64,000 nt of DNA from Roseiarcus sp963761435 (GCA_963761435.1 CAVXHJ010000010.1:372001-436000); one strand, 5' to 3'; shown: positions 18,341 through 28,161, numbered from the stretch's first letter. The notes: a model not told the origin generated them from the sequence alone. Numbers and translations: made by a program.

Positions 18341-19330
18341 CTAGTTCCCCATCATCGACTTGGCGTTGTCCGGCGTGACCGCCGTCGTCGGGACGGTAAC
18401 CGTCGTCGGCACGCTTTCGGCGCAATCGAGAAGGATCGACTTCGCCATCTCGATCGCCTGCGGGCCACCGGTCGGATAGGTGAACGTCGCCGCCCACTCG
18501 CCCTCGGCGACGGCGCGAATCCCGCCCGCCGGTCCGGGCAGACCGTCGGTGCCGAGGATCTTGATGTCGCCGTCCTTCTTGCCGGCGCCCTTCGCCGCGA
18601 GCCGCGCGCCCGCCGCCATCATGTCGTTGCTGGCGTAGACCGCCTTGATGTTCGGATGGGCCTGCAGCATCGCGGCGAAAGCGGTCTGGGCTTTGTCCGG
18701 CAGCCAGTCGGCGGCCTGCTCGGCCACCACCTGGATCTTCCCATTGCCCTTGACCCCGTCCTTGAAGCCGTTGAGGCGTTCGACCGCAGGCGTCGAACTC
18801 GGCAATCCCTCCAGCACCGCGACCTCGCCGCCGTCGGGAAGCAGCTTCTCGGCGACATAGTGCCCCGCCTCCTGGGCGATCTTGAAATTATCGCCGCCGA
18901 TAAAGGCGGTGTATTCCTTGCCGGGGTCGCCTACGCTCCTGCGATCGAGCTCGATCACCGGAATGCCGGCTTTCATCGCCCGCGCGACCACCGGCGTCAG
19001 CGGCGCCGCCTCGAACGGCGAGATCAAGATCAGATCGACCTTCTGGGTGATGAAATTGTCCATCTGCGAGGTTTGCGTATTCACGTTGCCGGCGCCGTCG
19101 GCGATCTGGAGGGTGAATTGCGGGACCTTCTTCGCCGCGGCGGTCAGTTCGTCGTTGACATGCTGACGGTAGGGCTCGGCATTGTTGGCCTGCGAGAAGC
19201 CGATGACGTAATTGCCGTTCTTGCCGCAGTCCTTCACGAGCGGCGCGGCGCTCGCCGAGCCGACCGCGAGCGCAAGCGCTCCCGCGCCGAGCATCAGCGC
19301 CGTTGGTCCTTTTCCGAATACAAAGGCCAT
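18341..19330 (-). CDS. Sugar ABC transporter substrate-binding protein
   Basis: A 329-residue periplasmic binding protein of the ribose/xylose type. It begins with a signal peptide ('MLGAGALALAVGSASA' before the likely cut). The mature part reads 'NYVIGFSQANNAEPYRQHVN', 'VDLILISPFEAAPLTPVV', 'IPVIELDRRSVGD' and 'VYASNDMMAAGA', all typical of this family. The ATG at 19330 is set by AGGGAGAG. The ligand is probably a pentose or hexose; it cannot be specified. It is the last gene of the LacI-ATPase-permease-binding protein operon, separated by a 113-base gap from the permease. Confidence 0.9.
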   Translation of the reverse strand: MAFVFGKGPTALMLGAGALALAVGSASAAPLVKDCGKNGNYVIGFSQANNAEPYRQHVNDELTAAAKKVPQFTLQIADGAGNVNTQTSQMDNFITQKVDLILISPFEAAPLTPVVARAMKAGIPVIELDRRSVGDPGKEYTAFIGGDNFKIAQEAGHYVAEKLLPDGGEVAVLEGLPSSTPAVERLNGFKDGVKGNGKIQVVAEQAADWLPDKAQTAFAAMLQAHPNIKAVYASNDMMAAGARLAAKGAGKKDGDIKILGTDGLPGPAGGIRAVAEGEWAATFTYPTGGPQAIEMAKSILLDCAESVPTTVTVPTTAVTPDNAKSMMGN

Positions 19331-19443
19331 GAGTCTCTCCCTTGGGTTGTCCATGTCAGAAGTGAGGGCTCCCGGCTGCAGCCGGATAGCGATCGCGGAC
19401 GCATGGGCCGTTTCCGCGATCTCATTGTTGCGCCGCCTGAAGT

Positions 19444-20493
19444 TCATCGACCCAATCCCTCGCGGCGACGGACGAGAGACTGAAGAACCGCGGCGAGCAC
19501 GATGATCGCGCCGGTCGCGAGCAATTGCAGAGCCGCATTGATGTTGTTGAGCTGCAGCACATTGGCGAGCGCGCCGAGCATGACCGCGCCCGCGACCGTT
19601 CCGACCATCGAGCCCGCGCCGCCGAAGAGACTCGTGCCGCCGATCACGACGGCGGCGATCGCGGTCAGTTCGTAACCGGTGCCGTCGTTGGCGCTGCCGA
19701 AATTGAACTGCCCGGCGTGAACGATGCCGGCGATCGCCGAGACGAGGCCGGTTATCGCATAGACCGAAATCTTGACCGCGGTCACGGGAACGCCCGAGAG
19801 GCGCGCCGCGCGCTCGTTGCCGCCAACCGCGAACACATACCGCCCGAACCGGGTGAAGTTGAGCACGAAGGTGGCGATGACGGCGACGACGACGAACACC
19901 AGCGTCGCCACCGGCACGATATTGTTGAACAGCCGATCGCCGAGAATGGCGAACACCGGCGGCGCGAGACCGGGTCCCTCGCCGTAGGAGATATTGATGT
20001 ACTGGTTGCCCGAGATGACGAGCGCGAGACCGCGCGCCACCTGCAAGCCGGCCAATGTCACGATAAACGGCTCGAGCCGGAACCGGGTCGAGATGCCGCC
20101 CTGGACCGCGCCGAAGGCGGCCCCGCAAGCGACGACGAACAGGACCGTCGGGATCAGCCCCCAGCCGGCAGTGGTCATGATGGTTGCGGTCAGCACGCTC
20201 GACAGGCTGAGAAGCGCGCCGACCGAAAGATCGATGCCCGCAGTGATGATGACGAACGTCATGCCGACAGCGATGATCCCGGTCTCGCTCACCGCCCGGA
20301 CGATATTGGCCATGTTGTCGGGAGCGAGAAACAGGATGAGGCCGTGCCGGCGCGGCGAGAAGATGATCCCGCCGATCGCCACCAGAACAAGGCCGATCAC
20401 ACTCTGGAAACGGACCAGGATGGCGAAGACGTCGATCCGTCGCCGGCCGGAAGGGGCGGCGGAGGAGTCGCGAATCGTCGCGGGTTGACTCAT
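19444..20493 (-). CDS. Sugar ABC transporter permease (RbsC/XylH family)
   Basis: A 349-residue membrane protein with about ten hydrophobic segments. It shows the family's EAA-like cytoplasmic loop 'LEPFIVTLAGLQVARGLALV' and the conserved 'AGIDLSVGALLSLSSV' and 'ALGGTSLFGGAGS'-like region ('VVIGGTSLFGGAGSMVGT'). The ATG at 20493 overlaps the stop of the ATPase gene as ATGA, so translation is coupled. The permease would form a homodimer with the ATPase at 20490-22031. Confidence 0.9.
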   Translation of the reverse strand: MSQPATIRDSSAAPSGRRRIDVFAILVRFQSVIGLVLVAIGGIIFSPRRHGLILFLAPDNMANIVRAVSETGIIAVGMTFVIITAGIDLSVGALLSLSSVLTATIMTTAGWGLIPTVLFVVACGAAFGAVQGGISTRFRLEPFIVTLAGLQVARGLALVISGNQYINISYGEGPGLAPPVFAILGDRLFNNIVPVATLVFVVVAVIATFVLNFTRFGRYVFAVGGNERAARLSGVPVTAVKISVYAITGLVSAIAGIVHAGQFNFGSANDGTGYELTAIAAVVIGGTSLFGGAGSMVGTVAGAVMLGALANVLQLNNINAALQLLATGAIIVLAAVLQSLVRRREGLGR

Positions 20494-22031
20494 GCGGGCG
20501 CTTCCTCGTTCGCTTCGGCCGCCGCGAGCACGTCGTGCTCGTTCGCCCCGCCGGGAAACTCCATCACCGTCCGGCCGCCGCGCAGAACGACGACGCGATC
20601 GCACAGGCCGAGAAGCTCCGGCATCTCGCTTGATGCGACGAGCACCCCCATGCCCCTCTCCGCCAATTCGCGAATACGCGCATAGATCTCACCCTTCGCG
20701 CCGACGTCCACGCCACGGGTGGGCTCGTCAAGCAGGAGCAGTCGGGGATCGCCGATGACCTCCTTGGCGATGACCACCTTCTGCTGGTTGCCGCCCGACA
20801 ATGCGCCGACGACGATCTCCGGCCGCTGCGGGCGCACGTCGAAGGCTCGAATCGCCTCCCGGGCGAGCGAGCGCTCCCGCGATCCGGACATCAGGAACAG
20901 CGGCGAGACGCGCTCGAGCACCGTCAACACGACATTGCGCCCGACCGTATCGCGGATGAGCAGACCGCTGCCGCGCCTGTCGTCCGTGACGAGGCCGAGC
21001 CCCTCCCCGCGCGCATCCCGGATCGAGGCGAGACGCGCGGCCGCGCCGTCGATTTCGACCCGTCCCGACCATTTGCCGGCGCCCGCCGCTCCATAAAGAG
21101 CAGTCAGGAGCTCCGTGCGGCCGGCGCCCATGATGCCGGCAAGACCGACAATCTCGCCCGCGCGCACTTCAAGCGTCACGTCTTCCGGCGCCTGCCACCC
21201 GGGCCTTTCGTTTTGCGGCCTGAACCGCGCATGTTCGAGGCGAAGCACCGGCTTGCCGACATGCGTCGCGCGACGGGGATAAAGCTCATCGAGAGGGCGC
21301 CCCACGAGGAGCCGCACCAGTTCCGACTGCGGCGCATCCGCGGGCTGGACGCCGGCCACCTGGCCATCGCGCAAAACCGTCACCCGGTCGGCGACGCGCG
21401 GAACCTCCTCGAGCCGGTGCGAGATATAGACGATGCCGACGCCCCGCCCGGCGATCTCGCGCATCACCTTGAACAGCCGCTCGACTTCCGCAGCGGTCAA
21501 CGCGGCGGTCGGCTCGTCCATGATCAGGATGCGCGAGGCGTAGGTCAGCGCCTTGGCGATGGCGACGATCTGCCGCCGACCCACAGAGAGGTCGCCGACC
21601 GGCTGATCGACGTCGATCTCGACCCCGACAGCTTCCAGGCGCGTGCGGGCGGCCCGCCGCATGGCCGCGCGATCGAGCACGCCCGCTCGCGTCAGCTCGC
21701 GCCCGAGAAAGAGGTTCGCGGTGACGTCGAGGCTCGGCACGAGGTCGAGCTCCTGGAAGATGGTGGCGACGCCGGCCGCTTGCGCGGCGCGCGGATCGGC
21801 GAACCGCACGGCCTCGCCGTCGATCCGCATGTCGCCTGAATCCGGCTCGATCACGCCGGAGAGAATGTTCATCAACGTCGACTTGCCGGCGCCGTTCTCG
21901 CCAAGCAGCGCATGGATCTCGCCCCGGCTCAAATCGAAGTCGACGCCGCGCAGCGCCTGGACGCCGCCGAAGCGCTTGACCACGCCCTCCATGGCGAGCA
22001 GCGGCGGGGCGGCTTCCGCCTCCACGGTCAT
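20490..22031 (-). CDS. Sugar ABC transporter ATP-binding protein (RbsA/XylG type, two ATPase domains)
   Basis: A 513-residue tandem ATPase. Domain 1 has Walker A 'LLGENGAGKSTLMNIL', signature 'VGDLSVGRRQIVAIAKAL' and Walker B 'RILIMDEPTAAL'. Domain 2 has a degenerate Walker A 'GLAGIMGAGRTELLTALYG' (no lysine), signature 'VGALSGGNQQKVVIAKEV' and Walker B 'RLLLLDEPTRGVDVG'. This pairing of one full and one degenerate site is standard for the family. The ATG at 22031 has GGGAGG in front and overlaps the lacI-type gene's stop as ATGA. Confidence 0.92.
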   Translation of the reverse strand: MTVEAEAAPPLLAMEGVVKRFGGVQALRGVDFDLSRGEIHALLGENGAGKSTLMNILSGVIEPDSGDMRIDGEAVRFADPRAAQAAGVATIFQELDLVPSLDVTANLFLGRELTRAGVLDRAAMRRAARTRLEAVGVEIDVDQPVGDLSVGRRQIVAIAKALTYASRILIMDEPTAALTAAEVERLFKVMREIAGRGVGIVYISHRLEEVPRVADRVTVLRDGQVAGVQPADAPQSELVRLLVGRPLDELYPRRATHVGKPVLRLEHARFRPQNERPGWQAPEDVTLEVRAGEIVGLAGIMGAGRTELLTALYGAAGAGKWSGRVEIDGAAARLASIRDARGEGLGLVTDDRRGSGLLIRDTVGRNVVLTVLERVSPLFLMSGSRERSLAREAIRAFDVRPQRPEIVVGALSGGNQQKVVIAKEVIGDPRLLLLDEPTRGVDVGAKGEIYARIRELAERGMGVLVASSEMPELLGLCDRVVVLRGGRTVMEFPGGANEHDVLAAAEANEEAPA

Positions 22032-23029
22032 CGCGGCCTCCCGCAGGAGTCGCGAAGCTTGAGCGCGGCGTCGAGGCGCACCGTGCGGCGCGCCCCGTCG
22101 GGCGCCGCGATCCGCTCCATCAACAGGAACGCCGCCCGCCGGCCGATTTCCTCGCACGGTTGCGCAACCAGGGTCAGGCGCGGCTCGAAGCAGTCCGCCC
22201 ACTCGAAGTCGTCGAAGCCGGCGATCGAAATGTCGGCGGGAACGTGAAGTCCTCGGGCGCGAACGGCCCGCATCGTCCCGATCGTGGCCATATTGTTGCC
22301 GGTCACGATCGCGGTCGGCGGATCGGCCAGCGAAAGGAGCGCGTGGGTCGCCTCGGCCGCGCTTGCGGTCGAAGCGGCGCCGTTGATGAGATAGCGCCCG
22401 TCGAACGTGAGCCCCAGCCGGGCGAGCGAGTCGCGATAGCCGACGATGCGCTCGAGCGTCGTCTGGAAACCGGGGTGGCCGCCGATATAGCCGATGCGGC
22501 GATGCCCGAGCCCGGCGACATAATCGACCAGTTCGCGCATCGCCTCGCGATTGTTGACGCCGACCTGATCGAAGGCGGAATCGAGCGTGCGGTCGACCAG
22601 GACGCACGGCAGCCGCGTCGCCTGCAGATAGGCGAGCGCGCGGCGCTCGGGGTCGGGGCTCGGCGCCAGAATGACGCCATCGACCCGGCGCTGATGCAGC
22701 GCGGTGAGGACCTGAAGCTCACGCGGCGGATCGTCCTGAGTGTCGGAGAGGAAGATCATCATGCCGAGCCGGGCGCATTCGGTCTCGATCGAGCAGATGA
22801 TATCCGTGAAGTAAGGGTTTGCGATCGCCGAAATGGCGATTCCGACCGAGCGGGTCGAGGCCGTCTTCAGCGACCGCGCGACGACATTGGGATGATAGTC
22901 GGTCGCATCGATGACCGCTCTGACGGCGCTCGCGGTCGCCGGCGAAACCCGCCTCGTGCCATTGATGACGTGCGAGACGGTCGAAACAGATACGCCCGCC
23001 TCCCGCGCCACGTCGGCAATTGTCGTCAC
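22028..23029 (-). CDS. LacI-family transcriptional repressor of the sugar ABC operon
   Basis: A 333-residue regulator. The helix-turn-helix is 'TTIADVAREAGVSVSTVSHV' with the hinge-helix region 'YHPNVVARSLKTAST', followed by a sugar-binding domain ('VGIAISAIANPYFTDIICSI', 'GHRRIGYIGGHPGFQTTLER'). The GTG at 23029 is chosen because the HTH begins at once and a G-rich ribosome site precedes it. As first gene of the operon it is probably autoregulated through the palindrome at 23099-23120. The inducer is likely the transported sugar. Confidence 0.9.
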   Translation of the reverse strand: MTTIADVAREAGVSVSTVSHVINGTRRVSPATASAVRAVIDATDYHPNVVARSLKTASTRSVGIAISAIANPYFTDIICSIETECARLGMMIFLSDTQDDPPRELQVLTALHQRRVDGVILAPSPDPERRALAYLQATRLPCVLVDRTLDSAFDQVGVNNREAMRELVDYVAGLGHRRIGYIGGHPGFQTTLERIVGYRDSLARLGLTFDGRYLINGAASTASAAEATHALLSLADPPTAIVTGNNMATIGTMRAVRARGLHVPADISIAGFDDFEWADCFEPRLTLVAQPCEEIGRRAAFLLMERIAAPDGARRTVRLDAALKLRDSCGRPR

Positions 23030-23098
23030 GCCGCCCCCCAAGGCCTCCCCGTCGCAGCCGCGGGGCTTTCGTATTCTTGCCGACGAAATTAGCATATC

Positions 23099-23120
23099 GA
23101 AACGTTTGCGCAACCGTTTC
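23099..23120. promoter_or_regulatory. LacI-type operator palindrome
   Basis: A 22-bp inverted repeat with half-sites GAAACG and CGTTTC around a TTGCGCAA core; one position pair is mismatched. The central CG and the flanks fit LacI/GalR-family operators. It lies 70 bases upstream of the lacI-type GTG start, and the TTGCGC within it could serve as a -35 box, so the bound repressor would block transcription. The diverging DUF1254 gene (23313) could also be affected. Confidence 0.75.
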
Positions 23121-23312
23121 GACGCAGGCGAACTGGTGCGGCTCCGGCTGGCCGCCGGGAGTCCTGCGAGGGCCAAGGTGAGCCGCCGAACCCAGGAATG
23201 GCGCAGTACCGTGAAACGGCCTGATTCGACTGCTAGCGGGCGCCTCGCACAGAGCGGAGGCCAACGGCTCAGTTCGATTCGCCGCCCTGCTCGCATCGAC
23301 GTCAGGAGCAAT

Positions 23313-24341
23313 ATGCAGGTGAAGTTGGCGAAATATGCGTTGGCGCTGACCGTGGCCGCGCTTGGCGCGGAGGGATGGGCCGCGGAGAGCTCCGTCCTGG
23401 TCACCCCCGACAATTTCCCTCGCGCGGAATCGGACCTCTTTTTCAGCGGCGTGGTCAAGGACGGCGGTTTCGGCAAATTCATGCATCGCCGGGAACCCAC
23501 GCCGCTCACGAAGCAGACCGTCATCCGAATGAACCGCGACACCCTTTACTCGGCGGCGGTGTTCGATCTCGACGCGGGTCCTGTCACCATCACGCTGCCA
23601 GACCCGGGCAAGCGTTTCCTGTCGATGCAGGTGATCGACGAAGACGAGTACACATCCGCGGTTGATTATGGCGGCGGCGTCCATACGCTGAGCAAGGATG
23701 AGATCGGGACGCGCTACGTCATCGTCGCGGTTCGCATCCTGGTCGACCCCAGCGATTCGAAGGACATCGAAGCCGTCCGAGCGCTGCAGGACGCAATCCA
23801 GGTCAGCCAGCCCGGCGGACCGGGAACGTTCAAGATCCCCAACTGGGACGCATCGAGTCAGATCAAGGTCCGCCAGGCCCTGCTCGACCTTGCTTCAACG
23901 GTGCCCGACACAAAGGGCATGTTCGGGCCGCGCGGAAAGGTCGACCCGGTCCGGCGCCTGATCGGATCGGCCGCCGCCTGGGGCGGCAATCCGGAGGAAG
24001 ACGCGCTCTACCTCAACGTCACTCCCGCTCACAACGACGGCAAGACCGTCTACAAGGTGAACGTCAAGGACGTGCCCGTCGACGGCTTCTGGTCGATCAG
24101 CGTCTACGACGAGAAGGGCTATTTCGCTCCGAATCCGCAGAACGCCTATTCGCTCAACAACATCACGGCGAAGTCGGGCGAGGATGGGTCGTTCACGATT
24201 CAGTTCGGCGGCTGCGACGGCAAGATCCCCAATTGCCTCCCCACGCCGCCCGGCTGGAACTATCTGGTCCGCCTCTATCGGCCGAAGCCGGAAATCTTGA
24301 ATGGCGCATGGACGTTTCCGGAAGCGCAGGCGGCGCGATGA
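23313..24341 (+). CDS. DUF1254/DUF1214-domain secreted protein
   Basis: A 342-residue protein with a signal peptide ('YALALTVAALGAEGWAAES'). The DUF1254 part reads 'TKQTVIRMNRDTLYSAAVFD' and the DUF1214 part 'VDGFWSISVYDEKGYFAPNP' and 'NAYSLNNITA', which are the family's signature motifs. The function of the family is unknown; members are exported and often adjoin transport or catabolic genes. The ATG at 23313 has AGGAG seven bases ahead. Codon use and GC match the neighbours. The gap 24342-24585 shows no gene. Confidence 0.85.
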   Translation: MQVKLAKYALALTVAALGAEGWAAESSVLVTPDNFPRAESDLFFSGVVKDGGFGKFMHRREPTPLTKQTVIRMNRDTLYSAAVFDLDAGPVTITLPDPGKRFLSMQVIDEDEYTSAVDYGGGVHTLSKDEIGTRYVIVAVRILVDPSDSKDIEAVRALQDAIQVSQPGGPGTFKIPNWDASSQIKVRQALLDLASTVPDTKGMFGPRGKVDPVRRLIGSAAAWGGNPEEDALYLNVTPAHNDGKTVYKVNVKDVPVDGFWSISVYDEKGYFAPNPQNAYSLNNITAKSGEDGSFTIQFGGCDGKIPNCLPTPPGWNYLVRLYRPKPEILNGAWTFPEAQAAR

Positions 24342-24585
24342 GGGCGCGCCGTCAATTGCGGCGGATAATCGCAATGCGCACACCGGCGATTTGTTGACTT
24401 TTCCCCGATTTGATCTATGGGGAGACGCGCCGAGGGCGAATGAAGGCTCCGGCGAGGCGTTGGCGAGCGCTTCGCGCCGACGCGTGGCGCGAGGCTTGCG
24501 CGCCGTGTCCCGCCAATCATTGACGCGGGTCGACGAAGCCTCCATATGACCAATTGCGAATGCGAGGCATTCGCGCAAGCGAGCA

Positions 24586-26187
24586 ATGATGAAATTTAAC
24601 GAACTCGGCCTGAGCGAGAAAGTGCTCAAAGCCGTCGAAGCGTCGGGCTACGACACGCCGACGCCGATCCAAGAACAAGCCATTCCCTTCGCCCTGCAAG
24701 GCCGCGACATACTCGGAATCGCCCAGACGGGGACCGGCAAGACCGCCGCCTTCACCCTGCCGATGCTGTCGACGCTCGAACGCGGCCGCGCCCGCGCCCG
24801 AATGCCCCGGACCCTCATTCTGGAGCCGACGCGCGAGCTTGCGGCGCAGGTCGAGGAGGCGTTCGCCAAATACGGCGTCAACCACAAGCTCAATCTCGCG
24901 CTGCTGATCGGCGGCGTGTCGTTCGGCGATCAGGAAGCCAAGATCGCGCGCGGCGCCGACGTGGTCATCGCGACCCCCGGGCGCCTGCTCGATTTCACCG
25001 AGCGCGGCGGGCTGCTGCTGAACGCGATCGAAATCCTGGTCATCGACGAAGCCGACCGCATGCTCGACATGGGCTTCATCCCGGACATCGAGCGGATCTG
25101 CAAGCTCGTGCCCTTTACCCGCCAGACCCTTTTCTTCTCGGCGACCATGCCCCCCGAAATCACCCGCCTCGCCGACGCCTTCCTGCACAATCCAGTGCGC
25201 GTGGAAGTCTCCCGGGCCGCGACGACCGCCGAGAACATCACCCAGACGCTCGTTCCTTCGGGCGGAACGCCGGAAGAGAAGCGCTCGACGCTTCGCCGCA
25301 TCATTCGCGGCGCGGAGAATTTCAAGAACGCGCTCATCTTTTGCAACCGCAAGCGCGACGTGCAGGTGGTCTATCGTTCGCTGCAGAAGCATGGCTTCTC
25401 GGTCCTGGCGCTGCACGGCGATCTCGACCAGCGCATGCGCATGGCGGCCCTCGACGCCTTCCGCGCCGGCGAGGTCCAGCTTCTGGTCTGTTCCGACGTC
25501 GCCGCCCGCGGCCTCGACATTCCCGACGTCAGCCACGTGATCAACTACGACGCGCCCCATCATTCCGAGGATTACGTCCACCGCATCGGCCGCACCGGCC
25601 GCGCCGGAAAATCGGGCGTCGCGCTGACCCTGGTCTCGCGCATCGACCAGAAGGCGATCGCCGAGATCGAGAAGCTCATCGCGCGCAAGATCGACTGGCA
25701 GGACGGCGCCCAATTGCCGCCCGACGACGAGGTCGAAGCGCCGCGCGGCGAGCGCGCGCACAGGGGCCGCGGCGGTGGTCACAGGCGCTCCGAGCGCGCC
25801 GCGCCGGTCGACAACGGCGACCGCCCGGACCGGCACGCCGATCATCGCCCCGACTCGCGCCGCCATCACGCCGGGCGTCCGCCGCGCGAGCGGGTCGCCG
25901 CCGATCAGGAACGCGCCTCGGCGCCCGAGGCCGTGAGATTGGCCGATCCCGCGCCGCGCCGCGAACGTCCGCGGCAGGAACGCGCGCCCGCGCCTCCCGC
26001 AAACGGCTCAGCGCCTGCCCGCGCGCCGCGTTTCGCCGACCCCCCTCCGCGCCGAGACGACGGACGCTCGCGCCGGGAGGCCGAGGCGCCGGTGGTCGGG
26101 CTCGGCGATCATGTCCCCGACTTCCTCCTCCGCCCGGTCAAGGCGCGCGTCCGCGCGGCGCCGGAGACGATCGAGGCTGAGGAATAG
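24586..26187 (+). CDS. DEAD-box ATP-dependent RNA helicase (RhlE-like)
   Basis: A 533-residue helicase with all the motifs in order: Q motif ('YDTPTPIQEQAIP'), I 'AQTGTGKTAAF', Ia 'PTRELAAQ', Ib 'TPGRLLD', II 'VIDEADRMLDMG', III 'FFSATMPPEI', V 'SDVAARGLDIPDV' and VI 'HRIGRTGRAGKSG'. The last 150 residues are a low-complexity Arg-, Ala- and Pro-rich tail ('RGRGGGHRRSERAAP'), usual for RhlE-type enzymes and probably RNA-binding. It would act in ribosome assembly or cold adaptation. A long minus-strand frame over the same DNA is a shadow. Confidence 0.93.
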   Translation: MMKFNELGLSEKVLKAVEASGYDTPTPIQEQAIPFALQGRDILGIAQTGTGKTAAFTLPMLSTLERGRARARMPRTLILEPTRELAAQVEEAFAKYGVNHKLNLALLIGGVSFGDQEAKIARGADVVIATPGRLLDFTERGGLLLNAIEILVIDEADRMLDMGFIPDIERICKLVPFTRQTLFFSATMPPEITRLADAFLHNPVRVEVSRAATTAENITQTLVPSGGTPEEKRSTLRRIIRGAENFKNALIFCNRKRDVQVVYRSLQKHGFSVLALHGDLDQRMRMAALDAFRAGEVQLLVCSDVAARGLDIPDVSHVINYDAPHHSEDYVHRIGRTGRAGKSGVALTLVSRIDQKAIAEIEKLIARKIDWQDGAQLPPDDEVEAPRGERAHRGRGGGHRRSERAAPVDNGDRPDRHADHRPDSRRHHAGRPPRERVAADQERASAPEAVRLADPAPRRERPRQERAPAPPANGSAPARAPRFADPPPRRDDGRSRREAEAPVVGLGDHVPDFLLRPVKARVRAAPETIEAEE

Positions 26188-26528
26188 CCCTCGGGGGCGA
26201 AATTGGGTGCTAGAACCCGGGTCCGTCCGGCTCCCTGCTCCTCGTATTCGTAGGCGCTTCGACGCTCGCGACCTGTGTGGGTCTGGGGCTTAGGTTCGTT
26301 CAACCGATTGCAAAGCATCGCTGAACTCGCTTGCGCCGCCGGCGCGGTGATCGCGCCCGCGGCATGCGCTGTCGATCTCGAGACAGACGGCGATCGACCC
26401 GCCGACTACGTTGGCTTCGTGAGCCAGATCACAGCGGAACGCTGAACACAGCCTCATGGTCTCGACCTGGTTTGAGGCGCGTGGTTACGGACTTTCTCCG
26501 GTGCGTTGAGTAGGTTTGTGGGGGGTCT
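26188..26528. other. Intergenic region, no gene seen
   Basis: A 341-base gap between the helicase and the propeller lipoprotein. No frame looks like a protein and no RNA gene is apparent. The propeller gene's ribosome site (GGGGGG before ATG 26529) lies at its end. Confidence 0.4.
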
Positions 26529-28106
26529 ATGGCAAAGCTTGTGTCAAGCGGTCGCATGCTGCGGCCCGAATCGGCCGCGCAACGAGGCTTCAAGCCACCC
26601 TGGGTCCTCGCTGCGGCGGCGCTCCTTCTGAGCGGATGTTCGTCGCCTCTCGGACCGGCGGCGGTTATCCAATACCGGCAGATCGGCGCCTGCAACAGCG
26701 GAGGGGACGTCACCGCCGGGGACAATGCCGCGTTCGTGCTGTTTCAGATCACCGGCATCAACAACGAAAGCAGCACCCAGTTTGCATTCGATCCCACGAA
26801 ACTTTACGTGACCGGCGCCGGGCAGCAGAAACTCAGCACGGCTGCGCCGATCCTTAGCCTTCTGAACACGGGCGCGGCGCCCGCCAAAACGGTTCCCGGA
26901 GGCCAGCAGGCCAGTTTCCCCCCGGAGGCGTTTGGCGTCGTCACGGTGGCGACAGGCGCCAAAGATGGCGCGATGGAGGCCAACCAAGCCCGCTACTTCC
27001 TCAACTACAACTCGGGCTCCAATGATCCGCCTGTCCTCTTCGAGAGGCTCAATCTTGCGCGGACGATCTGGCCTTACACCCCCGACTGCGGCGACATGAC
27101 GGCTATCGCGAGGTTGGGCCAATACGCCTACGCGGACCAAGCGGGCGAAATCTCAACTCTCAAGATCGATCCGGCCACGGGCGCTGTCACGGATCTTGGC
27201 GAGCCTGTCGCCGACACCTTCCTTTCCGGCGATCAAGATCAGGGAATATTCGCCGTTGATCCGCGCGGCCGCTTCCTGTTTGCGATCGATTCGACCCACA
27301 ACGAGATCCTGACCTACAAAATCAAGTCCGACGGCGCGCTCGACCCGGGTCAGATGATCGGAGCTGGCGCGACGGTCGATCCTTTTGGCCTGGCGATCGA
27401 TCCAAGCGGCCAATTTCTTTACGCGGCGACGCTCGACGGCGTCGATGCGTTTGCCGTCCAGCCCGCCGGAAATCTGGTTTCGGCCGGCCATGTCGATGCG
27501 TTGGGCATCGAGTCGATCGCGATGGATAGCGGCGGCGGCTTCCTCTACGTCCTGTCTGCGCCCTTCACCGGCGAAACGCTCGCCGCCTACGCGATCGACC
27601 GTAACACCGGCGCGCTCAGCCCGGTCAAGAACCTCGCTCCAGTCCCGACCGAACCTCAAGGCGGGCTCAGCTTCATGACGATAAATCCCGGATCCGGGTA
27701 CCTCTACATGCACGACCAGGTCGCCCAAACCGTGCGAACATTCCAATTTCAGTTTGATCCCACAAAGCCAACGCTCAAGGAACTGCCCTCCACCCCGGCG
27801 CCAAACGGCGCGTTCGCCTTAACCTTCGAACCGGCCGGGGGATTCCTTTATCTCCTGACCGGCAGCGATACGGTTTCTCTGTTTGGCGTGTCGGGGACCG
27901 GGGCCCTCAACCCACTGCCATCGCCGACGGCGCTGAGCCCGGTGTCGATCGTCGCAGAGCCGACCGGACGCTTCATATACATGCGGACATTTCCCGCTCA
28001 GACCCTGACCGGCCATAAACTCAACCCAAGCAACGGTTCGCTCACCGCGCTTCCGGGAGCTCCATTGACTCTGGGAGGCAATCCCACAATTCCCGGGACC
28101 TACTAG
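26529..28106 (+). CDS. Lipoprotein with lactonase-type seven-bladed beta-propeller
   Basis: A 525-residue protein. The N-terminus has a lipoprotein signal with lipobox 'ALLLSGCSS'. After a 150-residue unrecognised domain, the rest is a repeated beta-propeller of the YncE / 6-phosphogluconolactonase type: 'IFAVDPRGRFLFAIDSTHN', 'LAIDPSGQFLYAATLDG', 'IAMDSGGGFLYVLSAPF', 'LTFEPAGGFLYLLTGSD' and 'IVAEPTGRFIYMRTFP'. It would be anchored in the outer or inner membrane, facing the periplasm. Whether it is an enzyme or a binding scaffold cannot be told. Confidence 0.8.
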   Translation: MAKLVSSGRMLRPESAAQRGFKPPWVLAAAALLLSGCSSPLGPAAVIQYRQIGACNSGGDVTAGDNAAFVLFQITGINNESSTQFAFDPTKLYVTGAGQQKLSTAAPILSLLNTGAAPAKTVPGGQQASFPPEAFGVVTVATGAKDGAMEANQARYFLNYNSGSNDPPVLFERLNLARTIWPYTPDCGDMTAIARLGQYAYADQAGEISTLKIDPATGAVTDLGEPVADTFLSGDQDQGIFAVDPRGRFLFAIDSTHNEILTYKIKSDGALDPGQMIGAGATVDPFGLAIDPSGQFLYAATLDGVDAFAVQPAGNLVSAGHVDALGIESIAMDSGGGFLYVLSAPFTGETLAAYAIDRNTGALSPVKNLAPVPTEPQGGLSFMTINPGSGYLYMHDQVAQTVRTFQFQFDPTKPTLKELPSTPAPNGAFALTFEPAGGFLYLLTGSDTVSLFGVSGTGALNPLPSPTALSPVSIVAEPTGRFIYMRTFPAQTLTGHKLNPSNGSLTALPGAPLTLGGNPTIPGTY

Positions 28107-28161
28107 GGCGAGCTGCTTCCACCGCTCACTGGGGCGCTCAGCGCCTCGAGGCTCGTCGGCG

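Noticed and set aside
18341..20128. A 595-codon frame containing the binding protein
   Set aside because: The first 266 codons are antiphase to the permease gene; the real start is the ATG at 19330 with a strong ribosome site and signal peptide.
24517..25869. A 450-codon open frame on the minus strand over the DEAD-box helicase
   Set aside because: It is antisense to a gene with every helicase motif in order. Long shadow frames are expected in GC-rich DNA, and its translation has no domain-like character.
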